Source: Nakamurella sp040546275
Lineage (GTDB): Bacteria > Actinomycetota > Actinomycetes > Mycobacteriales > Nakamurellaceae
Direction of reading: 5' to 3'
DNA length: 64,000 nt
Assembly: GCF_040546275.1 (NCBI RefSeq)
Contig: NZ_JBEPNO010000001.1
Location: 1 to 64,000, forward strand
Part shown: in pieces, positions 1 through 7,407 of the stretch
Position numbering within the stretch: the stretch's first letter is position 1
Layout of the letters: each line of letters opens with the position of its first letter
Notes under the pieces: generated by a model
What the model saw: the letters and a program-made list of their open reading frames with translations, nothing else
Databases searched by the model: none
What the model was told of the DNA's origin: nothing
Position numbers and translations under genes: made by a program

Positions 1-75
1 TCGTCGCCGGGACGCAGTATCAGCGGGGCAGCTCTGGACATACCCCATTTTCTCAAACATCCACAGTAAAGTCAC

Positions 76-312
76 TTGCAACACGCGACACTAGCGGCCA
101 CGGCCAACGGTCTTGGCATGCAATACATGAACCAGATCACCGAACGCATCGACCGCGAACAGGACCAGGCCACCCCGCCGATCTTCGCACCCCTCCTGCA
201 GGGAGTCTTGGCTCGACCCGGGCGATTGCCACTGGTGACATTCAGACTCGGCCACCCTGTCCGGGCGGCACTGCGCAGTCCGCGTCGAGCAGTCAGCGGG
301 GTGATCCGATGA
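76..312 (+). pseudogene. Remnant: C-terminus of an Acg-type nitroreductase
   Basis: The reading frame from a TTG at 76 encodes 78 residues that look like the last part of an FMN-dependent nitroreductase of the mycobacterial Acg type. It has an AATANGLG-like segment early and a LVTFRLGHPVRAALRSPRR tail, the usual end of this family. An in-frame TAA at 67-69 cuts it off from any N-terminal domain, and the family is normally about 330 residues, so this is a fragment. It overlaps the next gene by ATGA. Nitroreductases are typical DosR-regulon members, which fits the neighbourhood. Whether the fragment is translated is unknown. Confidence 0.5.
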
Positions 313-1016
313 TGACCTGGCGAGGACGTCAACGCATCGCCGGATGGCTCGGCCTGTGCGGTGGGATCCTGGGCATACTGGCCGGTCTGGCTCAGACGAC
401 CCTCGGTAGCCGGATTCCCGAGTGGACCGGGCACAAGGCGAGCCTGGTGGCGCTCGGGCTGCTGACCGTCGGATTGAGCGTCATCGGCGTGCTGTGCGCA
501 CTGCTCCTGCTGCGCCATCCGGAACTTACGCCGCAGCGTCGGATCGCAGTGGCAGTAGGTCTTTTCGTTGCGGGCGGGCTGTGTTTCAGTACGGCGGGCA
601 TTCTGTGGTACCTGCCGGGAGTGCTGCTTCTGGGTGCCTCGGGCTACGCGGTGCTGGCTGGAGATCCACTCCGCACACGGCAGATCGTCATGCATACCTG
701 GCTACATCTGCTGATTAGCGTGCTCGGGGCCTTCGAGGTGCTGATGGCCGTGAGCGCCGGACCGGTGGCCGCCATCGTCGTCGGCGTCGTCGGTGGGCTC
801 GCGCTGATGACCGCCCCTTGGATTCAGGGACTGGCTGTTCCGGGAGTGCTCCAACTGATCGGGACCGTCCCGTTCGCCATCCTTACTTGGTGGACCGTGG
901 CCAGTCCACTACTTGCGGTGCTCGCCCTCGGAATGGGCGTGGTGCTGCTCCGGACGGGTCGCCGGCGGGAACGCTTGCCGCGACGAGGGCTGATCGAACG
1001 GCTGGTCACACAGTAG
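309..1016 (+). CDS. Polytopic membrane protein of unknown function
   Basis: A 235-residue protein made almost entirely of hydrophobic helices. About eight membrane segments are visible, beginning at residues 10-30, 38-60, 75-115 (two helices) and 135-225 (four helices), with short polar loops and a basic C-terminus (RTGRRRERLPRRG). No catalytic motif or named domain is recognisable. The start ATG overlaps the stop of the nitroreductase remnant, so the two were probably once co-transcribed, and the universal stress gene follows after 63 bases. It could be a small integral membrane protein of the stress island; no function is proposed. Confidence 0.7.
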   Translation: MMTWRGRQRIAGWLGLCGGILGILAGLAQTTLGSRIPEWTGHKASLVALGLLTVGLSVIGVLCALLLLRHPELTPQRRIAVAVGLFVAGGLCFSTAGILWYLPGVLLLGASGYAVLAGDPLRTRQIVMHTWLHLLISVLGAFEVLMAVSAGPVAAIVVGVVGGLALMTAPWIQGLAVPGVLQLIGTVPFAILTWWTVASPLLAVLALGMGVVLLRTGRRRERLPRRGLIERLVTQ

Positions 1017-1079
1017 AACGAGGCGATGCCTCTGCAGCCCAACAGATCAACCCCCGAAACCAAACGCGAGGAGTACATC

Positions 1080-1718
1080 ATGAGCATCACAGGCCCACGG
1101 CTTAAAGGCTCGCCCGACCGGAACCGGACCATCGACCGGATCACAATCGCAGCAGGCGATGGTGGCACGGTGAAGCACGAAGTGCCGCCGCTGCCCCCAC
1201 AGGCGGTACCCCGGATCGATCTGAGTTTGACCGGTTCGTCGGCGATTCCGCGCCCAATGAGTGCCTCTCGCAACGTCATCGTCGTCGGCATCGACGGGTC
1301 AGAACAGTCGCAGCAGGCGCTGCGCTGGGCCCGGTTCCTGGCCGAGCAGCTCGGGTGCACGCTGCAGGCTGTCACTGCATGGCAGCTGTTCGGGGAAGCG
1401 GGGTGGGGCGGGTACGGCTGGTCGGTGGTCCCAGGAGTTTTCGATCCGGTGAAGACCGCCGAGCAGATATTGGCGGGCGCCGTGAACGACGTGCTGGGTG
1501 CGAACCATCCGGATGGGCTCGTCCTCACCGCCAACGAGGGGGCGTCTGCCAAGGTACTTCTGGAGGTCGCCAAGGACGCCCGAATGTTGGTAGTCGGAAG
1601 CCGCGGGCACGGCGGTTTTGCCGGCCTGCTGCTCGGCTCGGTCAGTTCAGCGTGTGCGGAACACGCAGAGTGTCCGGTGCTGGTGATTCACGGCGATAGT
1701 GGACCATCGCCGGATTGA
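1080..1718 (+). CDS. Universal stress protein (UspA family), N-terminally extended
   Basis: A 212-residue cytoplasmic protein with one Usp domain. From about residue 62 the usual beta1 strand NVIVVGIDGSEQS is followed by a helix rich in Ala and Gln. The ATP-binding signature VVGSRGHGGFAGLLLGSVS (G-x2-G-x9-GS) lies near the C-terminus, so this is probably an ATP-binding Usp. The start is the ATG at 1080 behind a GAGGAG box at 1068-1073. The first 60 residues are polar, proline-rich and unlike the family, which is usually about 150 residues. Usp proteins are hallmark products of DosR-type dormancy regulons. A hairpin follows the gene. Confidence 0.9.
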   Translation: MSITGPRLKGSPDRNRTIDRITIAAGDGGTVKHEVPPLPPQAVPRIDLSLTGSSAIPRPMSASRNVIVVGIDGSEQSQQALRWARFLAEQLGCTLQAVTAWQLFGEAGWGGYGWSVVPGVFDPVKTAEQILAGAVNDVLGANHPDGLVLTANEGASAKVLLEVAKDARMLVVGSRGHGGFAGLLLGSVSSACAEHAECPVLVIHGDSGPSPD

Positions 1719-1749
1719 TGACTTGAGACGGGGGCGAGCCCGGATTACA

Positions 1750-1770
1750 CCCGAGCACCTAAAGCTCGGG
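1750..1770. terminator. Hairpin between convergent genes
   Basis: CCCGAGC at 1750-1756 pairs with GCTCGGG at 1764-1770 around a 7-base loop. It lies between the stop of the Usp gene (1718) and the stop of the convergent amidotransferase gene (1845), so it is probably a transcription terminator. No T-run follows, as is common in actinomycetes. Confidence 0.5.
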
Positions 1771-1844
1771 AAAGCCCCAGCCCGCTCGTGGAGGTTGAGA
1801 GTGAGGCGTTGGCGCCGCTTCGGCGTGGAAAGGTACCGATGCGA

Positions 1845-2711
1845 TCAGCCGTTCGTCGAAGCTTGGGAGGACGTCGCCATCGGGCCGAGGTCGGTGAACT
1901 TCAGCGGGAAGGTCAACTCAGACGGCAGCGGGTGGCTGCTGGTAAGGGTGTGGTCGGCGTCGATGCGGATAAGCTCACCGGGGGCCAGTGGGCGCCATCT
2001 GGGGTCGTCGTCCATCGGCTCGCTCGCCACCACGGCCGCTGTCCGTTCGGCGAGATCAGGTGATACGGCACCGATTCGGGCGGTCCTCGCATCCAGCCCA
2101 CCACGACGGGCCTGCTTTTCCCGTTGCAGGACCCACAGCTCATTGGTCTCCGGGTAGCGCACGGCCCACAGTTGGTGTGGTGTCGCCAGGATCAAGTTCA
2201 GGCTGTAGACCGGAATGTTGGTCGCGGTCCAGGTCAGGGCAGCGACCAGCCCGGCCTCGATGTCGCCTCTTCGAGCCGTGGTCTCCGCGGTGATCAGGGC
2301 GAAAAGCCGTTCGCTGTCGGTATCGCCCTGCACGAGGCTGCCCGCGCCCATGTCTTCGAGCCGGCGGTCCAGCAGGTCCAATCCCTCGACGGCCCCATTG
2401 TGGGCGAACAACCGTCCATCCTGGCTGAAGGGATGAGTATTGAGAGCGGTCAGGCCCCCGGTGCTGGCGTAACGGACATGGGCCAGGAACACCGAGCTGG
2501 TCAGCTCGCGGGCCAGGGTGGCGAATTCGCGGTCCTGCCACGCGGCGATCGGCCGCTTGTACAGCTCAGGCTTGCCTTCTGTTGTGAAAATTCCGACGCC
2601 GGTGCCGTCCGGTTCCCGATGGCTCTGCAACAGCAGGCTGTCCGGGGCGCCGAGCAGCCAGAACGTTGCCCGGACCGGTGTTCCGGCGTGCAAAGCGAAC
2701 AGGCGACACAT
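1845..2711 (-). CDS. Class II glutamine amidotransferase (EgtC/YafJ-like)
   Basis: A 288-residue protein that begins MCRLFALHAG, placing the catalytic Cys at position 2 once Met is removed, as in N-terminal-nucleophile glutaminases. The conserved later motifs are visible: HVRYAS (residues about 85-90), NTHPF and FAHNG (near 100-110), and GDTDSE (near 135). These form the glutamine-binding pocket. It is a stand-alone glutaminase domain of the EgtC/YafJ type; no synthetase partner and no ergothioneine gene is nearby, so the acceptor is unknown. The ATG at 2711 was chosen over longer frames because the nucleophile must be N-terminal and a GGAG box precedes it. It is divergent from a Usp gene across a region with two DevR-like boxes. 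Confidence 0.85.
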   Translation of the reverse strand: MCRLFALHAGTPVRATFWLLGAPDSLLLQSHREPDGTGVGIFTTEGKPELYKRPIAAWQDREFATLARELTSSVFLAHVRYASTGGLTALNTHPFSQDGRLFAHNGAVEGLDLLDRRLEDMGAGSLVQGDTDSERLFALITAETTARRGDIEAGLVAALTWTATNIPVYSLNLILATPHQLWAVRYPETNELWVLQREKQARRGGLDARTARIGAVSPDLAERTAAVVASEPMDDDPRWRPLAPGELIRIDADHTLTSSHPLPSELTFPLKFTDLGPMATSSQASTNG

Positions 2712-2787
2712 GTCGACTCCGTTCTCCCTGAATGCGCCCGATTGAACCGCTGAGTCGTCGGCGTCGGCGTACGTAGCCTCCGGCGGA

Positions 2788-2826
2788 CTGGGCAAAGGTC
2801 CCGGCCGGCAGGGGACCAATGGGCAC
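2788..2826. promoter_or_regulatory. Paired DevR (DosR)-like boxes
   Basis: The reverse complement of 2788-2804 reads CCGGGACCTTTGCCCAG, a close match to the DosR palindrome core (GGGACTWWAGTCCC in mycobacteria). A second, weaker copy, GGGGACCAATGGGCAC, lies at 2811-2826. Paired boxes are usual in DosR promoters. They sit between the divergent amidotransferase (start 2711) and Usp (start 2863) genes and could serve either. The match is by eye. Confidence 0.5.
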
Positions 2827-2862
2827 TATCGGCACGTGACCTGCAGATTACAAGATGAGGCC

Positions 2863-3351
2863 ATGGTCAAACTCAGCCCCTCGGCACGTGCCTGGACCAC
2901 GACCTCCACTACGCAGAGCAGTCGAGTCGTCGTCGGCATCGACGAAGACCCAGGCTCGTTGCAGGCGCTTCGTTTTGCCGCCGACGAGGCGGCGTTGAGG
3001 GGCGGCGAGGTTCTGGCCATGCATGTCTGGCACAGTTCCAGTGCTTGGGGCAATCCCGACTTCCGACCGGACGGTGGCCCCGCCGACGGCTATGTCCGCG
3101 ACCGGCTCGCCGAGACGGTGGGGACCGTCTCACGCGAGCGGGAGTTGCAGGACAAGCCACTGGTACGGATCCACATGGAGGCTCTGGAGGGAATCGCGGA
3201 GGTCGAACTGACCATGGCGGCTGTCGGTGCGGCGATGTTGGTACTGGGCCAGCGGCATCACCACCGACTGTTCGGCTCGGTCAGCCAGGCGAGTCTTCGT
3301 CGCGCCCCCTGCGTGATCGTCATCGTTCCGCCTCCTGCGTCCACACCGTGA
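2863..3351 (+). CDS. Universal stress protein (UspA family)
   Basis: A 162-residue single-domain Usp protein. The first strand is RVVVGIDEDPGS at about residue 21, with AADEAA and AMHVWH in the next helix and strand. The C-terminal signature is degenerate: GQRHHHRLFGSVSQ replaces the usual G-x2-G-x9-GS, so ATP binding is uncertain. The ATG at 2863 is used here; an in-frame GTG at 2836 would add nine residues, and neither has a well-spaced ribosome site. The gene is 60 bases downstream of a pair of DevR-like boxes, which suggests hypoxic or dormancy induction. Confidence 0.85.
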   Translation: MVKLSPSARAWTTTSTTQSSRVVVGIDEDPGSLQALRFAADEAALRGGEVLAMHVWHSSSAWGNPDFRPDGGPADGYVRDRLAETVGTVSRERELQDKPLVRIHMEALEGIAEVELTMAAVGAAMLVLGQRHHHRLFGSVSQASLRRAPCVIVIVPPPASTP

Positions 3352-3370
3352 GAGGCCGTTCGACTTCGGA

Positions 3371-3395
3371 GCTCACGGTGACCGTCACCGTGAGC
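3371..3395. terminator. 25-base perfect palindrome between convergent genes
   Basis: Twelve base pairs, GCTCACGGTGAC against GTCACCGTGAGC, flank a single central C. The palindrome lies 20 bases after the Usp stop and covers the last codons of the convergent cupin gene (stop at 3385). It most likely acts as a bidirectional terminator, although so tight a palindrome could also bind a dimeric protein. Confidence 0.55.
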
Positions 3396-3834
3396 CGAGA
3401 AGTCGCGGCATCGTCCAGCGTTGGACCTGGGTCGACGCCGGTGGGGGAGTGCGCGCCAACCGCGCCTGGGAAGTCTCGACCCATGGTGCACTCTCGACCC
3501 GTGGCACCGCGGTCAGCAACACCGTGGAGATCTCCAGGGCTCGCAGGGTGTGCTCCGGTTGCGGGACGATGAGCAGATCCCCTGGGCCACCCAGCCAACT
3601 GGCCTGATCAGCGGCCAGTTCAACCCGTCCGGAAAGCACCTGCACAAGAATGGTGGCCTGGTCGGGGTGTTGGAGCTCGGACAACTCGGCTCCCGCAGCC
3701 AGTTCGAGCAGGGTTTGCCCGATCGCGACCCCGCGCCCGCCCAGACCGACCGTGGTCTGGGTTGGTCCGGCGGGCCGGCTTTGTGTCGCGAAGAGCGGGG
3801 CAACGGTGGAGGCATTGAGCAGACGCTCGTACAT
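3385..3834 (-). CDS. Cupin-fold protein
   Basis: A 149-residue protein with a single cupin barrel at about residues 28-110. The recognisable parts are a strand-rich core, ELQHPDQATILVQVLSGRV (cupin motif 1, where the usual two His are reduced to one) and GPGDLLIVPQPEHTLRAL (motif 2 with the PxxxxH His). With few metal ligands, metal binding is doubtful. The last 35 residues are proline-rich and add a tail. Small cupins of this kind occur beside stress genes but their substrates are mostly unknown. It is the last gene of a possible leftward unit (BON protein, small protein, cupin). Confidence 0.7.
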   Translation of the reverse strand: MYERLLNASTVAPLFATQSRPAGPTQTTVGLGGRGVAIGQTLLELAAGAELSELQHPDQATILVQVLSGRVELAADQASWLGGPGDLLIVPQPEHTLRALEISTVLLTAVPRVESAPWVETSQARLARTPPPASTQVQRWTMPRLLGSR

Positions 3835-3855
3835 GGGTCACTCGTCTCGGTCGGT

Positions 3856-4050
3856 TCATCGGCGATGGTTGTTCTGGTGGTGAGGAATTTCGGATTGACT
3901 CGCTTCGTCGAGGTGCCCTGTTCTGCCGTCCAGACGGTCCAGTGCCAGAGCGAGAGCCATCTGCGGCAGTGACTCGGGGTGAATTGAACCGTCGAGATCT
4001 GAAACAGCCTGCGCAAGAGCCATTTCGGTAGGGACGACCATGCGAGTCAC
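3856..4050 (-). CDS. Small protein of unknown function
   Basis: A 64-residue frame starting at a GTG two bases after the stop of the BON gene (an ATG at 4041 would give 61 residues) and ending 22 bases before the cupin gene, as expected for a middle gene of an operon. The sequence is amphipathic and helix-forming in the middle (MALALALDRLDG) with a polar His/Asn-rich tail. It matches no family I recognise. The case for it is spacing and strand rather than homology. Confidence 0.4.
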   Translation of the reverse strand: MTRMVVPTEMALAQAVSDLDGSIHPESLPQMALALALDRLDGRTGHLDEASQSEIPHHQNNHRR

Positions 4051-4052
4051 CG

Positions 4053-4733
4053 CTAGGGGGTGACAGTCAGATTATTGGTGATGCGCCTGATTCCGGGGGC
4101 AGACCAGGAGACCTGCTCGGCCTGGCGGCGCTCGGCCCAGGAACGAACGGTTCCGTCCAGCGTGACGTGGCCGCCGGGACCGGTGCTGACGGTGATGGAT
4201 TCACCGTCGAACTGGGCATTGCGGAGCAGTGCGGCCCGGATGTTCTCCTTCACCACGACGGCGGAGACCGTCGGCTTGATGGTGATTCCGTCGATCACGT
4301 CCAGCACCCCCTTCAGGTAGTGCACCGCCCGAACCGCGTCTTCGCGTTCGAATCGCCACTGGACGTCGCCCGAGAGCGTGACGATCTGGTGGTGGACGGA
4401 GGCGGTGACGCCATCCGGAACGGTGATCGACCGGCCCAGGGCCTCGCCGGCTTCCCGCGCGATGTCCGTGTCGTTGGTCGAGGACCAGCTGTTGTGGACC
4501 TCCAACTCCTGTGCGATGGCCGTCACGCCCCGGACCCCCAGGGTTGCCTTGGTGGCCGACACCTTCTGCGGGTAGGTCTCGACGTGGCCGGTCAAGGTGA
4601 CGGCGCCGTCATCGACCGAGACGCCGATGTGATTGCTGTTCACGTTCGGCAGCCAGGACAGTTCGTCCTCGACATTCTTCTTGGTTTCTGCGTCTGTCCT
4701 TTTCAATGTCTGTGTCATGACAACGATTCTCAT
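4053..4733 (-). CDS. Three-BON-domain protein
   Basis: A 226-residue protein with three consecutive BON (bacterial OsmY and nodulation) domains at about residues 12-80, 85-155 and 160-226. Each shows the helix plus V-x-LTGHV, VTLSGDV or VTLDGTV strand, and ends in an ITNNL-type strand. BON domains bind lipid or periplasmic surfaces in OsmY-type proteins; this one has no signal peptide, like cytosolic actinobacterial examples. The ATG at 4733 has GGAG upstream; an ATG at 4718 is an alternative start. A DevR-like box lies 22 bases upstream. A decayed paralogue lies at about 14594-15045. Confidence 0.85.
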   Translation of the reverse strand: MRIVVMTQTLKRTDAETKKNVEDELSWLPNVNSNHIGVSVDDGAVTLTGHVETYPQKVSATKATLGVRGVTAIAQELEVHNSWSSTNDTDIAREAGEALGRSITVPDGVTASVHHQIVTLSGDVQWRFEREDAVRAVHYLKGVLDVIDGITIKPTVSAVVVKENIRAALLRNAQFDGESITVSTGPGGHVTLDGTVRSWAERRQAEQVSWSAPGIRRITNNLTVTP

Positions 4734-4754
4734 GTCCCCGCCGTTCTCCGCGAA

Positions 4755-4768
4755 GGGCACAAGGTCCC
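4755..4768. promoter_or_regulatory. DevR-like box before the BON gene
   Basis: The reverse complement reads GGGACCTTGTGCCC, which keeps both outer arms of the DosR palindrome but not its centre. It lies 22 bases upstream of the BON gene start, about where an activator box would be expected. This is a visual match only. Confidence 0.35.
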
Positions 4769-4822
4769 GTCGTAGGAGCCGAACGGTCCGGCGGGGACGG
4801 GCTTTTGGACATCGCGCGCGTC

Positions 4823-5338
4823 CTACCGCGAGCCGGGCACGACAGTGCTCGGGCGGGAGGCGGCTGCCGAATCCGTGATCAGGACGCTCTGCGCCGTGGG
4901 GGTTGGGGTGAGCTCGATGGTGGGCACCGACGGAGGGCTCGCGTCTGGCGCGGTGGGGGACGCCGATCGTGTAGCTGCGGGTGGCGTCCGCGGTGCCGGC
5001 GACGAAGTCATCGACGAGGGTGAGAAGTTCGATGATGCAGAAACTTCGGGAGCCCGCGACGACGTCACACCCGACGACGTTCCGGCGGAGGTCGATGAGC
5101 GGGGGGTCAAGGACGAGGTCGGGGAGTCACTGCTCGCGGTCTGTGGTGTCGACGTAATCGCCCCGGAAGTCGTTGGAGCGGTCGACGGCGGCGTCGTCAT
5201 GATTCCGACCACATAGGTGGGGGTCGCCGGGACCGACTCCGTGGCTGGCCGGACGAGCAGGTAGGTCGTCAGGACGGCCAGGAAGCTGAGCAGCAGGATG
5301 ATGGTGGATCTTCGGGGGCCTGTCCGTCGCAGTCTCAC
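4823..5338 (-). CDS. Membrane-anchored Ser/Thr/Pro-rich protein
   Basis: A 171-residue protein with one N-terminal membrane segment (about residues 12-30, ILLLSFLAVLTTYLLV) after a basic MRLRRTGPRR start, so the rest is probably outside the cell. That remainder is low-complexity Ser, Thr, Pro and Ala with no folded domain. Its ATG overlaps the stop of the mscS-like gene, so the two are translationally coupled. It may be a cell-envelope spacer or a partner of the channel; this is inferred from position only. Confidence 0.65.
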   Translation of the reverse strand: MRLRRTGPRRSTIILLLSFLAVLTTYLLVRPATESVPATPTYVVGIMTTPPSTAPTTSGAITSTPQTASSDSPTSSLTPRSSTSAGTSSGVTSSRAPEVSASSNFSPSSMTSSPAPRTPPAATRSASPTAPDASPPSVPTIELTPTPTAQSVLITDSAAASRPSTVVPGSR

Positions 5339-6237
5339 GGGGCGGCCGCGGGCAAATGGTCGTCAGCGGCGCTGCTGTCCAGCGTCGCGGTGTCGAGCGC
5401 CGCGGGTAGATTGATGCCGGCTTGCGAGAGCGCGCTCGTGATGCGCATCCGGAGGGCTCGGCCCACCTCGAACTGCTTGCCTGGCAGGGTTCTGGCCACG
5501 AGCCGGATCTGGAATTGGTCGACCTCGATCGACTCCACACCCATCACGGTGGGTGCGTCCAGCAGCAGTGGGCGCAACTCGAGATCGGCGTATGCCGCAA
5601 GGCCCACCGCTCTGAGCAGATCGCTGACCTTCGTGACGTCGGCCGTGGCTGCCACCGGTACGTCGATCACGGCCCGCGCCCAGTCTCTGGACAGGTTCGT
5701 GACCTGCACGATCTGGCCGTTCGGGGTGATGACCACCTCCCCGCTGGCCGACCGCACAGTGGTGATTCTGAGCGTCACGTCCTCCACCGTCCCGAGTACC
5801 GGCTTCACCACCCCGATGACCGATATGCGAATCAGGTCGCCGAAGCCGTATTGGCGCTCGGCGATCACGAAGAAACCGGACAGTAGGTCCTGGACCACCC
5901 GCTGGGCACCGAAACCCAGGGCTACCCCCAGCACCGTCGCGGGGGCGACGAAGCTCGCCAGCGGGACCCCGATCAGCTCGATGATGACGACGCCGACCGT
6001 GGTGTACATGATCACCAGAACCAGCCACGAAATGACCTGGGCCAGCACGTGTCGATGCTTCGCGGCCTCGGATTTGACCATGGAGTCGACTGTGTCGCTC
6101 CGCGCGTCGATGCGCTCGGTGATCTTGCTGGACGACCACCGCACCAAGCGGGACAACAGGATCGAACCCAGAATCAGCAAGACGATCTGTAGGCCGTTCC
6201 CCCTGGCCCAGTGGCCGAGCTCGACGAGGGCGTTCAT
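5335..6237 (-). CDS. MscS-type mechanosensitive channel
   Basis: A 300-residue small-conductance mechanosensitive channel. Hydrophobic helices lie at about residues 15-33, 65-90 and 95-115. The pore helix and start of the cytoplasmic beta domain show VLGVALGFGAQRVVQDLLSG, the conserved MscS signature, followed by FVIAERQYGFGDLI and VEDVTLRITTVRS. Length and layout fit the short MscS family. It would release solutes on hypo-osmotic shock. It is coupled to the Ser/Thr/Pro-rich membrane protein downstream and follows the alcohol dehydrogenase gene after 30 bases, so all may share one transcript. Confidence 0.9.
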   Translation of the reverse strand: MNALVELGHWARGNGLQIVLLILGSILLSRLVRWSSSKITERIDARSDTVDSMVKSEAAKHRHVLAQVISWLVLVIMYTTVGVVIIELIGVPLASFVAPATVLGVALGFGAQRVVQDLLSGFFVIAERQYGFGDLIRISVIGVVKPVLGTVEDVTLRITTVRSASGEVVITPNGQIVQVTNLSRDWARAVIDVPVAATADVTKVSDLLRAVGLAAYADLELRPLLLDAPTVMGVESIEVDQFQIRLVARTLPGKQFEVGRALRMRITSALSQAGINLPAALDTATLDSSAADDHLPAAAP

Positions 6238-6267
6238 CGGTGGACAGTTCCTGTCGTCATTCGGCGC

Positions 6268-7323
6268 CTATGGATGAACGATGATCTTGACGGCTGTGTC
6301 CTTGTGGTGGATGAGGGTCTCGAAACCTTCCTCGATGAGTTGGTCCAGTGATATCCGTGCGCTGATGAACGGGGCGAGATCGATCTTGCCGTCCTGGACC
6401 AGTTTGATCGTGGCAGGGTGATCGCGGACGTAGGCGATCGTTCCTCGCAGATCGACCTCCTTCAGCACCAGCTTCTGCATGTCGACCGTGGCCGGATGAC
6501 CCCAGATCGACACGTTGACCACCACACCACCGGGGCGGACCCCGTCCAGGAGCTGGTCGAGGACCGCATTGATGCTCGAGCATTCGAAACCTACGTCCGC
6601 ACCTCGTCCCTCTGTCAGTTCGTGGACGCGGGCGACGACGTCCTCGGTGCTCGGATCCAGGACGTGATCGGCCACGGCAGTCGACCTGGCGATGGACTTC
6701 CTCGCCTCGCTCAGTTCGGAGACGATGACCGTGAGTCCCTCTGCTTTGAGCAAGGCACACAACAGCAGCCCGATGGGTCCCGCTCCGCCGACGAACGCGA
6801 CATCGCCTGCCTTGGCTCCACTTCGCACAAATGCGTGGTGTCCCACCGATAGTGGCTCGATCAACGCAGCCTGGTCCAGCGGGATGCTTCCGATCGGATG
6901 GACCCACCGCTGTTCGACGACGATCTTCTCGCTCAGTCCGCCGCCACCGCCGGCCAGCCCGATGAAGCCCATCTTGACGCAGAGGTTGTATCGGCCGGCC
7001 AGGCACGGCGCGCATTCACCGCATGCGAAGTATGGTTCTACTACTACGTTCTCGCCGATTCCCAGGTCAGTGACCCCGGCGCCGAGAGCGGAGATGGTCC
7101 CGGAGAATTCGTGCCCCATGGTGACCGGCTCCTCCTCGTGGGAGAGCGGATGTGGATGCCCGGCAGCGGGGATGAAGATTGGACCCTCCAGGTACTCGTG
7201 CAGGTCGGTCCCGCAGATCCCGCACCAGGCGACATCGATCGCCACCGTGCCGGGACGTAGGAGCGGCTCCGGAATGTTCTCGATGCGAATGTCCTTGCGC
7301 CCGTGGAAACGTGCTGCCTTCAT
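6268..7323 (-). CDS. Zinc-dependent alcohol dehydrogenase, butanediol-dehydrogenase-like
   Basis: A 351-residue medium-chain dehydrogenase. The catalytic zinc site is seen as CGICGTDLHEY (about residue 36) and GHEFSG (about 70). The structural zinc lobe is CGECAPCLAGRYNLC. The NAD-binding turn is VGGAGPIGLLL at about 170. The HEYLEGP and HPHPLSHEEEPVTMGHEF segments are typical of 2,3-butanediol or related secondary-alcohol dehydrogenases. The ATG at 7323 follows a GAGAGG box; an upstream frame extension has no ribosome site. A second dehydrogenase gene lies 84 bases upstream on the same strand, with a 14-base palindrome between them. Confidence 0.9.
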   Translation of the reverse strand: MKAARFHGRKDIRIENIPEPLLRPGTVAIDVAWCGICGTDLHEYLEGPIFIPAAGHPHPLSHEEEPVTMGHEFSGTISALGAGVTDLGIGENVVVEPYFACGECAPCLAGRYNLCVKMGFIGLAGGGGGLSEKIVVEQRWVHPIGSIPLDQAALIEPLSVGHHAFVRSGAKAGDVAFVGGAGPIGLLLCALLKAEGLTVIVSELSEARKSIARSTAVADHVLDPSTEDVVARVHELTEGRGADVGFECSSINAVLDQLLDGVRPGGVVVNVSIWGHPATVDMQKLVLKEVDLRGTIAYVRDHPATIKLVQDGKIDLAPFISARISLDQLIEEGFETLIHHKDTAVKIIVHP

Positions 7324-7365
7324 GGTGGTGCCTCTCAGTGGTGTTGATGAGTGATCGTGCCGATG

Positions 7366-7379
7366 GCACAACGTTGTGC
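7366..7379. promoter_or_regulatory. 14-bp perfect palindrome between two dehydrogenase genes
   Basis: GCACAACGTTGTGC is fully self-complementary. It lies 43 bases upstream of the butanediol-dehydrogenase-like gene and just after the stop of the preceding dehydrogenase, so it is a plausible operator for a dimeric repressor. No matching site was noticed elsewhere in the window. Confidence 0.4.
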
Positions 7380-7407
7380 TCCGGTGGGTGGATGGTCGAC
7401 TGCTGCA

